From Deltaproteobacteria bacterium (lineage in GTDB: Bacteria > Bdellovibrionota > FAC87 > UBA2466), in assembly GCA_016196825.1 (NCBI GenBank), contig JACPWY010000010.1:62001-126000 (forward strand): a DNA stretch of 64,000 bases, given 5' to 3'. The notes under the pieces are model-generated. The model did not search any database, was not told the origin of the DNA, and was given only the letters and a program-made list of their open reading frames with translations. Below are positions 33,913 to 43,557 of this stretch, one piece after another. Made by a program: the position numbers and the translations under genes. Positions within the stretch are counted from its first letter, which is position 1. Each line of letters begins with the position of its first letter.

Positions 33913-35169
33913 TTACGGCATTTCCTTAAACAAAATGGATGGAGAACCCACTGAACCATAAAACTCCAGATCGGATCCCACCGCCAAGACACAGCGCAGC
34001 GCATTAAGTGGCTTAAACTCAATCTCAATCCGAGAATGAGGCTTGAGTTGCCCCGCGCCGTGAACAGTCCAACCCATTCCGGCCAATCGCGCCTTTCCCC
34101 CCTCCTGCCAATTGAGGCCCTCAATCGAATGGAGCACCGTCCCGCTCTTCAGCGAGCTAAACATTTCCTGGGGACGGCTTTCCCCGGCTTCAAGATAAAA
34201 TGTGGTCGGATGCACACGAGGCCACACCTCGCCGGGGGACCGAAACCAATTTCCTGTACTCAACTGGTTGTAACGCCCACCCGCGCAGGTGTCGCAGAGC
34301 CGAGCCTCCCAGCGACCTCGGTTCACAAGCACTGTGCGCTGTGTGGGGACCCCTTCGAGATCAAAAGGGTAGATCATGACCCCCTTCGGGTGACGACCGT
34401 CATCAAGCAAGGAGATCAAAGGGGAGAGCTCGCACGCGTTCTCCTCGTCGACAAAAAACCGGGGAGAGCCGGCCACAAACCCTTGGCTCACGAGGCGGAC
34501 AAGCTCACTCGCCGCCATTGAACTCAAGAGAAAGGGACCCTGGGGAGCGGATTCGAGTGCGGCGGCCTGAGCCAAATCACCAAAGACCGGCAAAAAATTG
34601 GGGTCGAGGCCGTAGTCTCCGGTCGGAGCGGCCTTGCGCACGATACTCAATACTGGGGACGGCCTATCGGCCAGGCGAAGACGAACCTCTCCACACGCCC
34701 CCTGCACCCGACACTCGAGAGATTTTTTTTCCGATTTGCGGACCAAACGATGGTGAGACGACCACCGTTCGACGGACTCATCGACCACCAAGTTTTTGGC
34801 TGGCCGAGCATCGATAATCGGCTCCAGCGGCGGAAGTTCGGGAAACGGAATGGCCGCTGCCGCCGATCGCCACAACGGAAAACGAAACCACGGATCGGGC
34901 GAGCTCAATTGCGAGGCCTGCAGCGCCTGCTCGACGAGCCCATTCACATCGGATGATTCGCGAATCACCCCGATGCTCGCCCCCGGCTGCCGACGTTGCA
35001 AAAGTCGCAGGGTCACCCAACCCGATCGATCGCTCGTCTCGCCTCTCTCTCGCCCATTCTGAAATGACCGCGCGCATGCCGTGGTCTCGGTCCACCCCAA
35101 CTCAAAATCCTCCACCCCTACCAATTTGGGGTGCAGCCGAACGATCTCCTCTATGCGTTCGAAGTTCAT
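33913..35169 (-). CDS. TldD/PmbA (TldE)-like protein
   Basis: A 418-residue member of the TldD/PmbA family, whose heterodimer trims peptides and CcdA antitoxin. The C-terminal half has YPFDLEGVPTQRTVLVNRGR and the family's Cys-Thr-Ala-Gly-Gly style segment CDTCAGGRYN. There is no HExxxH zinc motif, so this is the PmbA/TldE type, not the catalytic TldD. Start ATG 35169 shares its A with the NAD-kinase stop (TGATG). No tldD gene in the window. Confidence 0.85.
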   Translation of the reverse strand: MNFERIEEIVRLHPKLVGVEDFELGWTETTACARSFQNGRERGETSDRSGWVTLRLLQRRQPGASIGVIRESSDVNGLVEQALQASQLSSPDPWFRFPLWRSAAAAIPFPELPPLEPIIDARPAKNLVVDESVERWSSHHRLVRKSEKKSLECRVQGACGEVRLRLADRPSPVLSIVRKAAPTGDYGLDPNFLPVFGDLAQAAALESAPQGPFLLSSMAASELVRLVSQGFVAGSPRFFVDEENACELSPLISLLDDGRHPKGVMIYPFDLEGVPTQRTVLVNRGRWEARLCDTCAGGRYNQLSTGNWFRSPGEVWPRVHPTTFYLEAGESRPQEMFSSLKSGTVLHSIEGLNWQEGGKARLAGMGWTVHGAGQLKPHSRIEIEFKPLNALRCVLAVGSDLEFYGSVGSPSILFKEMP

Positions 35170-36002
35170 CACGCCATTTTCAGTTTATTTCGAAGGGCCT
35201 CCGACCACTGCCGACTCGCTCCGCCAATGAGGCGAAGAGTGGATTTGGAGGGGTTTGTCGTCACAATATCCCCCGCATCCAGAGAAAACTTCCTTTGGCC
35301 GTCAAACACGAGGGTAGCTCCCTTTTTCCCTTCAACCAGAACCAGTTCCGCTTTCGTCGTCGAGGGCACAACGATCGGCCTCGAACTCAAGGAGTGCGCG
35401 CAGATGGGAATCAAAAGAATCACATCAGTGCCGGGGTGGACCAGGGGTCCACCAGCCGAGAGGGCATAGGCTGTCGATCCTGTTGCCGAAGAGATGATAA
35501 ATCCATCGGCGCGAACACGCGTAAGCAGCGACCCATCGATCCGCAATTCAAATCGTAAGAGTGGCGCGCTCGCATCCTTCACAACGACAGCGTCGTTTAC
35601 AAAAACACCGGAGTGGACTGACTTTTGTTTTCGCAGAATACTCGCGCTGAAAAGAGATCGCTTTTCCTCTTGAAACGATCCCTCGAGAACCTTAGTGAGC
35701 TCGGGGCGGACTTCGGAGCGTCCCACGGAGGTGATGAACCCTAAAGTCCCAAGGTTCACGCCCATCAATGGGAATTGATCCTTTTTCGAAAGGCGGTCAA
35801 CCATGCTCAGAAATGTTCCGTCCCCCCCGAATGACACGCCCGCCACCACGCTGCGAAGTTGCGACTGCCCGATTTGCCCTTCGCCACCTGTCACGTCCAC
35901 AGGTGCAATCGATCGCTTCTTGAGCCATTTGGCCACATCGGCCAGAGCCTGGCGCGCCTCATCATCCTGGCGCTTTGCCATAAGCATCACGGACTGTTTC
36001 AT
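35169..36002 (-). CDS. nadK: NAD kinase
   Basis: A 277-residue ATP/poly-P-dependent NAD kinase making NADP. GVSFGGDGTFLSMVDRL carries the catalytic GGDGT motif (about 59-63). Further motifs: MGVNLGTLGFIT, VNDAVV, DGFIISSATGSTAYALSAGGPLVHP and PICAHSLSSRPIVVP complete the active site. Length normal. Followed by the PmbA-like gene with overlapping stop/start. Cytoplasmic. ATG 36002 is the first start; the upstream region is shared with the divergent subtilisin gene. Confidence 0.96.
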   Translation of the reverse strand: MKQSVMLMAKRQDDEARQALADVAKWLKKRSIAPVDVTGGEGQIGQSQLRSVVAGVSFGGDGTFLSMVDRLSKKDQFPLMGVNLGTLGFITSVGRSEVRPELTKVLEGSFQEEKRSLFSASILRKQKSVHSGVFVNDAVVVKDASAPLLRFELRIDGSLLTRVRADGFIISSATGSTAYALSAGGPLVHPGTDVILLIPICAHSLSSRPIVVPSTTKAELVLVEGKKGATLVFDGQRKFSLDAGDIVTTNPSKSTLRLIGGASRQWSEALRNKLKMA

Positions 36003-36146
36003 GCCCGCATCTTATCAGATCAGCCGATCCAGCGCACTGACTGACGCGCCACGGTTGACACCCCTTCGGTCAGATTCAGACTGAACCTGTTTCAAGCGTA
36101 CGTTCGTTCACGTCTCTAACCTTCTACCAAGCTCCAGGGGGCACAA

Positions 36147-37550
36147 ATGAGATTATGGATTGGATTCGTTGCTTTGATCGCCGTTCCGCTCTTTGGCGCT
36201 AACGAACTTCTCATTAAATTTAAGGACGGCCGGGTGCCGGTGGACTTTCTCGCGCGTTACGGAGGCACCTTGTCCTCCATCAGCCCGGATAGTCAGGCCT
36301 ACAAATGGACCTCCCCTATCGGAGCACGGATCGACGAGTTCCAGGACGACTCGAGCATCGCGCTGGTCCAGAAGAATCATGCCATCCACCTCATGAGCAA
36401 TCCGAGTCTCGAGCGCAACAGAGCCGCGCTTCTGAAGCTCCTCGATGACAGTGGTATCGAGCGAGGACCGGCTTATGAGGACAACCCCAAGATCGAGAAC
36501 CCAGTAGAGAGTTCTCAGATCGAAGATCCCCAACTCAGCGAGGCGTGGGGGCTCTCTCAGGTCGGCGTGCCGAATGCGTGGAAGCAGACCCAGCAGGGAA
36601 GCAGCGTGGTTGTGGCGGTAAGCGACACGGGCGTTGACTACAACCACGAGGACCTCATCAAGAATATGTGGCGCAATCCTGCCGAAACTCCCGGTGATGG
36701 AATCGACAACGATGGCAATGGTTATGTCGACGATATAGTGGGGTGGGACTTCGCAAAAAAAGATGCTCTCCCCTACGATCTCTCCATGTCTATCGGCGAC
36801 ATTCTGTTCAAAGGTGGAAACCCTGGCCATGGCTCCCACGTCTCCGGTGTCATCGCTTCCCAGCTAAACAACGGAAAAGGGGCCGCTGGCGTAGCGCCCA
36901 AGGCCTCGATCATGGCGGTGCGCTTTATCTCTGAGGAGGGCGGCGGCGACACGGCCGGTGCCATTGGCGCTATTGACTACGCGGTGAAGAATGGCGCTCA
37001 GGTCATAAACGCCAGCTGGGGCAGCGAAGGCGCCGAAGAGGGCGATGCACTTCTGAGAGAATCCATTCAACGGGCCGAGGCCAAGGGGGTCATCTTTGTG
37101 GCCGCCGCCGGGAATGGGCGCTCAAACGGAATGACGGAACCGACGGGTTACAACAATGACACCGATCCGAAGCCGGTCTACCCGTGCGCATACCCCTATA
37201 CGAACGTCGTCTGTGTTGCCGCCACGGCCAACACCGACACGCTGGCTCCCTTTAGCAATTTTGGAAAGAAGACAGTGATGGTGGCCGCGCCGGGCATCAA
37301 GATTCTCTCGACAGTGCCGGGCAACCGTTACCAGCACACCATCATCGACCTGGGGCAGATCAAGGTGACCTGGGATGGAACCTCCATGTCCGCTCCCTTT
37401 GTCTCGGGCGCGCTGGCGGTCCTCATCTCGCAAAATCCCTCGTCGACTTACACTGAGATCATCGAAAAGCTCACGCAAACCACCTTAGAGCTCTCGGATC
37501 TCAAGGGAAAGGTCGGGACCGACGCCCGTTTGGACCTCGGTCATCTTTAA
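36147..37550 (+). CDS. Secreted subtilisin-like (S8) serine protease
   Basis: A 467-residue protease with signal peptide (MRLWIGFVALIAVPLFG) and an inhibitor-like propeptide (about 20-125). Catalytic triad: Asp in AVSDTGVDYNHEDL (about 155), His in GHGSHVSGVIAS (about 231), Ser in GTSMSAPFVSGAL (about 413), with oxyanion Asn in AAAGNG. Resembles calcium-binding fervidolysin/lantibiotic-type subtilases with NDGNGYVDDIVGWDF, a calcium-site signature. Starts behind AGGGGG. Likely an extracellular or periplasmic protease; in predatory species such proteases digest prey proteins. Confidence 0.95.
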   Translation: MRLWIGFVALIAVPLFGANELLIKFKDGRVPVDFLARYGGTLSSISPDSQAYKWTSPIGARIDEFQDDSSIALVQKNHAIHLMSNPSLERNRAALLKLLDDSGIERGPAYEDNPKIENPVESSQIEDPQLSEAWGLSQVGVPNAWKQTQQGSSVVVAVSDTGVDYNHEDLIKNMWRNPAETPGDGIDNDGNGYVDDIVGWDFAKKDALPYDLSMSIGDILFKGGNPGHGSHVSGVIASQLNNGKGAAGVAPKASIMAVRFISEEGGGDTAGAIGAIDYAVKNGAQVINASWGSEGAEEGDALLRESIQRAEAKGVIFVAAAGNGRSNGMTEPTGYNNDTDPKPVYPCAYPYTNVVCVAATANTDTLAPFSNFGKKTVMVAAPGIKILSTVPGNRYQHTIIDLGQIKVTWDGTSMSAPFVSGALAVLISQNPSSTYTEIIEKLTQTTLELSDLKGKVGTDARLDLGHL

Positions 37551-37565
37551 TGATAGTTTCTCCCG

Positions 37566-38729
37566 ATGCTTCACTATAAGGTCGTCATAGCGCTGGTTTT
37601 GTTTTTGTTCCTCACCAGCGAGACGGCCCTCGCCCGCCGCCACCACGGCCGACGCTTTTCGGGGCCGACTCCAACTCACCCCGTCGTTCTCTGGGCCCGT
37701 ACTCTCACGGACAGCCCCGATCCCGAGGCCAAGAGAGTGGCTGCGTTTAAACTGAGCCAATACTCCCAGACGATCTTCCAGGCCGAAGCGGTCAAGGCGA
37801 TCACAGCCTGCGCTAAGGGCTATGAATTTCAGTTACGTGTTCTTTGCACTAAAGCGCTAGGCCGTGCCGGCAATCAGTCGCAAAACGATTTCGTCCGCAC
37901 AACCCTCTTCGAAGTTTTTGATGGCGAGCCAAAATTGAAAAGCACCGTCGTGAGGGCGCTCACCACTCGCAAGGACGCAAATCCGATGGTCTCTGACAAA
38001 CTGCTCGCCTTCGTGAAGGAGACCAGGGACGGCGATGAACAGGTCACAGCGCTGGCCTATTTTGAAATGGTCGGTTCTGCGTCGTCGAAATTCATTTCCA
38101 CGATGGCGGAGGTCTTTCAGAAGTCGGAGCACAGTAAAGTCCGCAGGGCCGTTGCGAAAGCCCTCGCCGAACAGGGGCGCGGGCAGGATCCCGTGATAGA
38201 ACTCCTTGCTCAGTGTGGCGGCAATAAGGATGACACCCCGCTCATTCTCATCTGTTTAGGCGGGCTACAGCTTCAGGGCAAAACCGACGCTCGGACTTGG
38301 GGCACGGTGGAAAAGGCTCTCGAGAGCACCGACCCGGATGTGCAGCTCGCGGTCGTGGATCTCATCATCGCGCTGCCCGACGCACCCAATGCCAAGGTGG
38401 CGGAGCGGCTTCTCTCATTGGTCGATGAGGTCGATGACGATGACCTACAAGAAAAAATGGTCCTCTCGCTCGGCGTAGTCGGCGACGGCTCCGACAAGAT
38501 CGTCGAGGCTCTCGTGAGGGTGCTAGGGAATGCGGAAGACTCTGAAGGAGCCCGCATCGCCGCAGCTTTGACGATTGCCAAACAGTCCACCAATGCTGAG
38601 AAATCGAAAGAAGCGCTCACCCGCTGCGTCGCCGAAGAAAAATCTGACACCCTCAAATCCGCCTGCCAACTCGCCGCCACCGAAATCAGCACCAAAAACC
38701 GCGCGGTAGCTTCGCCGAAGAAGTCGTAA
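37566..38729 (+). CDS. Secreted HEAT-repeat protein
   Basis: A 387-residue protein with a signal peptide (MLHYKVVIALVLFLFLTSETALA) and an Arg/His-rich linker, then repeated alpha-helical pairs (KRVAAFKLSQYSQ, RRAVAKALAEQG, GARIAAALTIAKQS) of HEAT/armadillo type. Such scaffolds bind proteins; partner unknown. It begins 15 nt after the subtilisin stop and may be co-transcribed. Stop TAA is 3 nt before the foldback element, so its transcript end probably contains that element. Confidence 0.85.
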   Translation: MLHYKVVIALVLFLFLTSETALARRHHGRRFSGPTPTHPVVLWARTLTDSPDPEAKRVAAFKLSQYSQTIFQAEAVKAITACAKGYEFQLRVLCTKALGRAGNQSQNDFVRTTLFEVFDGEPKLKSTVVRALTTRKDANPMVSDKLLAFVKETRDGDEQVTALAYFEMVGSASSKFISTMAEVFQKSEHSKVRRAVAKALAEQGRGQDPVIELLAQCGGNKDDTPLILICLGGLQLQGKTDARTWGTVEKALESTDPDVQLAVVDLIIALPDAPNAKVAERLLSLVDEVDDDDLQEKMVLSLGVVGDGSDKIVEALVRVLGNAEDSEGARIAAALTIAKQSTNAEKSKEALTRCVAEEKSDTLKSACQLAATEISTKNRAVASPKKS

Positions 38730-38731
38730 AT

Positions 38732-38903
38732 AGTGGCTGGCGCGAAACCCACTTTTGAGGAGAAAAATGGATCTTTCGAGCGAGACGAGGAGGATGAGCA
38801 AAATGCCCAGAGGCGGCCATGGAATGGCCGTCGAGGACATTTTGGGAATCCAACGATGGCGTAGCCGAAAGAGGCATTTTTCTCCCAAAATGGTCAGATC
38901 ACT
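38732..38903. repeat. 172-bp foldback element, copy 2 (inverted relative to copy 1)
   Basis: The complement shares about 80% of its 150-bp core with 20844-21023, including CTACGCCATCGT and the central hairpin, here CGGCCAT-TCC-ATGGCCG, a paired change from CGGCCAC-TCC-GTGGCCG. Arms GGAGAAAAATG and CATTTTTCTCC match each other, as in copy 1, but differ from copy 1 outside. Outer ends AGTG...CACT pair weakly. Left edge is 3 nt after the HEAT gene stop; right edge enters the last codons of the truncated acetyltransferase frame. No credible coding content. Confidence 0.8.
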
Positions 38904-39157
38904 AAGCGATCAACGTAAAGAGCTCCTTTATCATCCCATGTCGCATTTTTCTTTCTGGCTAAAATCACAAGAGAGCCGATAATCGCCTCATCCACTTTAA
39001 TTGCGTAAAGAGTCTTATCCTTAGTTTCCTGTTCCAATATGTTGCGAGCAAATGTTGTCCATTGCTTAATTCCTTTTGTTTCAAGCCACGTAGATGTTTC
39101 TCTTACCAACCTGAGGAGGTCATCGATATCTCCTACGCTGGCGACTGTGATTTCCAT
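38894..39157 (-). pseudogene. Truncated GNAT acetyltransferase remnant
   Basis: Eighty-seven codons with a typical GNAT N-terminal half: MEITVASVGDIDDLLRLVRETSTWLE, then AIIGSLVILARKK and ALYVDRLVI. The acetyl-CoA loop (R/Q-x-x-G-x-G/A) that should follow is missing. The last codons LVI and the stop come from the edge of foldback element copy 2, and the HEAT gene lies on its other side, so the rest of the gene has been lost. Probably non-functional. ATG 39157 is a normal start. Confidence 0.7.
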
Positions 39158-39265
39158 AGTGTCTTGTTACATTTAATCAGAAGTACGTTCAACAGTCGTA
39201 TGTGAAATGACGATCCGGACTGTGCCAAAGAGCGCGGTGCTTCAAGTGAAAATCGTTCAATGAGC

Positions 39266-39297
39266 CGAGCGAAGTGCTCGAGCCGTCAGGGTGACGG
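39266..39297 (-). terminator. Tandem hairpins after serS
   Basis: CGAGC-gaagt-GCTCG and CCGTCA-ggg-TGACGG, perfect stems of 5 and 6 bp, in the 172-bp gap after the serS stop and before the truncated acetyltransferase. There is no long T-run on either strand, so this is a possible end of the serS transcript rather than a clear terminator. Confidence 0.35.
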
Positions 39298-39329
39298 GGT
39301 CAGAGACCGGTTTAAAGGGCCGATTTCAC

Positions 39330-40583
39330 CTAGGCCATATACTTTTTCAATGCGGTAGGGATATCAAAGGTTCCATCGGGTTTTTGGTAGTTCTCCAAGA
39401 TGGCGATCACCGTGCGGCCAATTGCCAAGCCGGAGCCGTTGAGCGTGTGCACGAAGCGCACTTTGCCTGCAACGTCGCGGTAGCGGATGTTCGCGCGTCT
39501 GGCTTGGAAGTCGCCGAAGTTGCTGCAGCTGGAGATTTCGGACCACGCGTTGGCCCCCGGGAGCCACACTTCGAGATCGTAGGTTTTCGAGGAGCTAAAG
39601 CCCGTGTCGCCTCCGCAGAGGGCCATGACCCGGTACGGGAGCTCGAGGCATTTCAAGATTCGCTCGGCATCGCCCGTGAGCCGCTCGTGCTCTTCACTGG
39701 ATTTCTCCGGCTCCGCAAACGCCACGAGCTCCACCTTCTGAAATTGGTGCTGGCGCTTCATTCCCTTTGTGTCCTTGCCGTAATTTCCGGCCTCCGATCG
39801 AAAGCAGGGGCTGTAGGCGACGTACCGACGAGGAAGTTGTGTCACGGCCAAAATGTCGTCGCGGTGGTAGTTGGTCACCGGCACTTCAGCGGTCGGAATC
39901 AGGAAATATTCGTGCCCCTGAAGCTTAAAGACGTCTTCTTCGAACTTGGGCAGCTGGCCGGTCCCCACTAACGACTGACGGTTCACAATGAACGGCGGAA
40001 TCATCTCCTCGTAGCCATGGGCTGAATGGGTGTCCATCATGAACTGGATGAGCGCTCGCTCAAGGCGCGCGGCCACCCCTTTAAGAAAGACAAAACGCGC
40101 CCCAGTGACGAGACCGGCCTTGTTAAAATCCAAGATCCCCATTTTCTCACCGATCTCGTCATGCGATTTTGGCTGAGCGATCTTCCTGGGCTCTCCCCAT
40201 TGCCGGACCTGTTGGTTGTGAGCCGAGTCCTTGCCCGGCACAACAGTCGCCTGCAACACATTCGGGATCTCAAGCTGCAATTTCAAGATCTCGTCCTGGC
40301 ATTTCGCCAGCTCGTCATCCTGCAACTTGATCGTGTCTGAAACAGTTTTCATTTCAGTCATGATGGCTGACGCGTCGCCGCCGCTCTTCTTAATCTGCCC
40401 GATCTCTTGCGATGCCTTGTTCCGCTTAGCCTTGAGCTCCTCCACGGTGAGAATGATCCCGCGCCTCTTTTTGTCGAGCTCCTCCACCTGCTTGAGCACA
40501 GGCAGCAGGGCAACAGCCCCCCGCTTCTCCAAAGACGTCCTCACGTCCTGCACATTTTCAACGATGAAACGAAGGTCTAGCAT
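39330..40583 (-). CDS. serS: Seryl-tRNA synthetase
   Basis: A 417-residue class II aminoacyl-tRNA synthetase: N-terminal tRNA-binding coiled coil (about 30-100, VEELDKKRRGIILTVEELKAKRNKA), then motif 1, motif 2 (SPCFRSEAGNYGKDTKGMKRQHQFQKVE) and motif 3 (NGSGLAIGRTVIAILEN). TAEVPVTN marks the serine pocket. Normal length. ATG 40583 follows GGAG. The start is 2 nt after the stop of the TPR gene, so it is co-transcribed. Required for translation. Confidence 0.97.
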   Translation of the reverse strand: MLDLRFIVENVQDVRTSLEKRGAVALLPVLKQVEELDKKRRGIILTVEELKAKRNKASQEIGQIKKSGGDASAIMTEMKTVSDTIKLQDDELAKCQDEILKLQLEIPNVLQATVVPGKDSAHNQQVRQWGEPRKIAQPKSHDEIGEKMGILDFNKAGLVTGARFVFLKGVAARLERALIQFMMDTHSAHGYEEMIPPFIVNRQSLVGTGQLPKFEEDVFKLQGHEYFLIPTAEVPVTNYHRDDILAVTQLPRRYVAYSPCFRSEAGNYGKDTKGMKRQHQFQKVELVAFAEPEKSSEEHERLTGDAERILKCLELPYRVMALCGGDTGFSSSKTYDLEVWLPGANAWSEISSCSNFGDFQARRANIRYRDVAGKVRFVHTLNGSGLAIGRTVIAILENYQKPDGTFDIPTALKKYMA

Positions 40584-40584
40584 C

Positions 40585-43551
40585 TCACTCCTCAATCACC
40601 AATTGTTGGATAATCTTTTTGATCTGTTCGGCGTCGGTCGCCGCGGGACTTCTTTTCAGATATTCATCAAGCGTGGCGGCCGCCTCTTTGTCCCGACGTT
40701 CCCCCTGTAACACAAAGCCCTTTTCCCGGATCAGATCCGGATCGTTAGGATCCAGATCGAGCGCGAGCTTAACGGCACCCTCAGCGCTTTCGAAACGGCT
40801 CGCCGCTCGGTGACAACGTGAGAGCCACAGAAACGCGCGGACCTTGTCCTTCGTATACTCGGGCGCCTTGGTGCGGTTCGGCAGATTGGTGATCTGGGAA
40901 AGCTCATTGATCGCATCATCCAGTTTGTTGTACTCGTAGAACAACTCGGCTAGTTCCTGCCGGTATTTCGTGTTGAGCGGATTGCGATCGACCTCTTTTC
41001 TCATCGACGCAACCGCGCTTCCCTTTTCCCCAGTGAGATAGGCCAGTTTAGAGAGCTGGCGAAAGGCCCCCGGATAATCCGGTAAATGGGTTAAAAGGGC
41101 ATCAATGTCTCTGCGCGCACCTGTGTAGTTTTTGAGTTCCAACTCCAATTCCGAGGCCTGAAAATAGCCGTCGCCATTTCGAATGTCTAATCGAGAGCTC
41201 AGGCGGTACTCCTCGATAGCGGCCTCCGTCTCGCCGACCGTTCTCAACACCTTTGCCAGTGACATGCGCACCTTGCCGTTTCTGTTGTCGATATCGAGAG
41301 CCTGGTGGTAGTAGCGAATCGCCCGGTTCGCCTCCCCATTTGCCTCATAGATCTGGCCCAACGCCCAAAGGTAGTTCGCGTTATTAGGGTTTTGCTGGAT
41401 AAGAGCATTCACAAACTTGATCGCAAAGTTTTTCTCGTAGTAGGTGACCTTCAGTTTGAGCCATTCCGCGAGAGCGGCGTAGTTCTGCGGATCAAGCGTG
41501 TAGGAGCGATAAAACAGCGCCATCGCCTCTCGGGCCTGTTCCTTGGAAAACTTCAGAATGAGAAGGCCGGCGTAGTAAGGCACTTCCGGATCGAGCGGGG
41601 CGATCTTTTTCGCCCTGAGGAATTGCTCGAGTGAGGCTTGGTAGTCCTGCCGCCTGAAAAAATGCTTTCCGAGGGCTATCATCGGCTCGACAGCTTCAGG
41701 CCTCAGGGCCGCCGCCTGCCTCAGGGCCTCATACCCCTGGTCAAATCGGTAGAAATCGGTCTCTAACGAACCGAGATGCACCAGAGCCCCCACCGACTCT
41801 GGGGCTGCTTCAAGCGCCTTCAAATAGAGAAATCGCGCTCGTAAGAATTGCCCCACCGTTGTGGCCATTAACTCGGTCGCTTCGCCCAGCTTCACCTGGT
41901 ACTCGGTTGTTTTTCCATCGAGATGCGCCGCCACCCTATAGAAGAGAACGGCTGCCGGGTAATTTCTCTCCGAAAAAAGCACCCTCGCTTGATCAGCGAA
42001 ATAGCGCGCCTCATACGGTTCCTTCCCGGCCTCAGCCAGCACCGACTTTCGATCGTAGGAAAAGGAAGGGGACCGTTTCTTCACCTCCACATCGGAGGCC
42101 CCAAAATATCGAGCCAGCCGATAGGATCGAATGGCACTCTCAGCCTTTCCCAAGGACTGTTCGACATCGCCCAATCTCAGGTACGCCCCCGCAGCCGACC
42201 GAAATCCATCCAGCCGAGCCAGTCGTCCCGCCGTTTCAAACGCGTTGCGAGCGTCGCCAAGATCGTTTTGGGCGCTGAACACCTCCCCGAGCAGCAGGTA
42301 CGATGGAGCATGAACGGGGTTTTCCTGCAACGCCTCCAAGAGAGTCTTGCGAGCCTCGGCCAGTTTCCCGAGCCTTCGTTCGGTTGCGGCGAGCCAGTAC
42401 GAAACGCGACTGCGAAACGGAGCGGGAGGCGCCAGTTTTTTCATGCGTTCGAGCAGCCCCTCGCTGGCCCCTTCCGCAAGCTCCACGGCAATCGCAAGCT
42501 GCTCCACCACGAACGATTGTGGATTCGTCTCGTGAGCGTAGCTCAGACTCTGCTTGGCCAAAGCAATATCACCGTCGGTGAGTGCGTGTTCTCCCTCGGC
42601 GACATAAAACACTTCCTTCTGGGGCTCTATCTCCCGCCCCCGACGGAGGATCTCTTTGAGCCTTTCGCCGATTTCAGGGCGCCGATCCGCGGAAGCATAG
42701 TGGTACTGCCGAGTGAGCACCAGGGCCAGCTTTACGAAGGCATCCACGGTCTTTTCATCAAAGGCTATGGCAGCCCGCAAATGTTCTTCGGCTGACGCAA
42801 GAAAGATCGGAATATCCTGACGAGCTAGCTCGTCAGCCTCCAGCAGCAGGGTCGCGTAGCGATTGATCTCGGCGCTCTGACTCTCGAAGGTCTTGTTTTG
42901 CGAGACCTGATCGCCCAGGTTTTCAGAGGAGATTCGAGGATGTTTGCTGGGCGATCCTAGAAAATAAAGGGCCGTGAGCACAATAACAGCGAGCAGTCCA
43001 ACCCGTCTCAACTGAATGGTCCTCTTAGGAGCCGCAGATTCCTGTCCAGCGGCCGGGAGTAGGTCGGCCCCAGGGACCACGGCTTGCGGCGAAAGGGCAG
43101 CGACCGTTGTTTCCTTAATCCTCTTCGACTTCGAGAAAAGAAGGTCGATCTCTGATTGATGGATGGTGAGCCCAGCCCGACGGGCTACTTCGTCCGGAGG
43201 CGATTCGGCGCCTCCCGAAGGGATCTCCGTCAGAACCTTCTCCACGCCCACATGGGCCTGATCCACACTGAGCGTCTGAGCACTGTCCGGCGGACGCACC
43301 GGGGTCTTGGTTTGGGAAGGATCCGTGTACTGAGAAACCTCATACTTGGCCTCAAAGAGCTTTCTTAAGAATTCGTCATAGAATTTCGGGTGTGAAGAGA
43401 GCTTCACCCACGGTCCGAAAGAGCCTTCCTGGCAAATCCCATCATCACCGTTGAATCGCCCGGAACGGATTCCAGCCAAAACCTCGGCCTCAGAGTTCGG
43501 CCCCTCGATCTTCTGATTCCGATTCCTGATTCGGTAGAGTTTGTTGCTCAT
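40585..43551 (-). CDS. GYF/DUF4339-domain TPR protein with one membrane segment
   Basis: A 988-residue protein. N terminus LYRIRNRNQKIEGPNSEAEVLAGI then DDGICQEGSFGPWVKLSSHP is a GYF_2/DUF4339 domain (cytoplasmic). A membrane helix follows near 187-204 (VGLLAVIVLTALYFLG). The exported rest contains about 15 tetratricopeptide repeats, for example AEARKTLLEALQENPVHAPS and GEANRAIRYYHQALDIDNRNG. Resembles Bdellovibrio/Myxococcus-type TPR adaptors that bind peptides through TPRs outside and a partner by GYF inside. Lies in the operon head of serS. Confidence 0.9.
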   Translation of the reverse strand: MSNKLYRIRNRNQKIEGPNSEAEVLAGIRSGRFNGDDGICQEGSFGPWVKLSSHPKFYDEFLRKLFEAKYEVSQYTDPSQTKTPVRPPDSAQTLSVDQAHVGVEKVLTEIPSGGAESPPDEVARRAGLTIHQSEIDLLFSKSKRIKETTVAALSPQAVVPGADLLPAAGQESAAPKRTIQLRRVGLLAVIVLTALYFLGSPSKHPRISSENLGDQVSQNKTFESQSAEINRYATLLLEADELARQDIPIFLASAEEHLRAAIAFDEKTVDAFVKLALVLTRQYHYASADRRPEIGERLKEILRRGREIEPQKEVFYVAEGEHALTDGDIALAKQSLSYAHETNPQSFVVEQLAIAVELAEGASEGLLERMKKLAPPAPFRSRVSYWLAATERRLGKLAEARKTLLEALQENPVHAPSYLLLGEVFSAQNDLGDARNAFETAGRLARLDGFRSAAGAYLRLGDVEQSLGKAESAIRSYRLARYFGASDVEVKKRSPSFSYDRKSVLAEAGKEPYEARYFADQARVLFSERNYPAAVLFYRVAAHLDGKTTEYQVKLGEATELMATTVGQFLRARFLYLKALEAAPESVGALVHLGSLETDFYRFDQGYEALRQAAALRPEAVEPMIALGKHFFRRQDYQASLEQFLRAKKIAPLDPEVPYYAGLLILKFSKEQAREAMALFYRSYTLDPQNYAALAEWLKLKVTYYEKNFAIKFVNALIQQNPNNANYLWALGQIYEANGEANRAIRYYHQALDIDNRNGKVRMSLAKVLRTVGETEAAIEEYRLSSRLDIRNGDGYFQASELELELKNYTGARRDIDALLTHLPDYPGAFRQLSKLAYLTGEKGSAVASMRKEVDRNPLNTKYRQELAELFYEYNKLDDAINELSQITNLPNRTKAPEYTKDKVRAFLWLSRCHRAASRFESAEGAVKLALDLDPNDPDLIREKGFVLQGERRDKEAAATLDEYLKRSPAATDAEQIKKIIQQLVIEE

Positions 43552-43557
43552 TTACGA

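Noticed and set aside
38686-38888. Open frames antisense inside foldback copy 2
   Set aside because: Same reason as copy 1: inverted repeat sequence, no start signal.
39266-39297. Considered as a tRNA or attC-like site after serS
   Set aside because: Only two short hairpins; no acceptor stem, anticodon loop or attC boxes.
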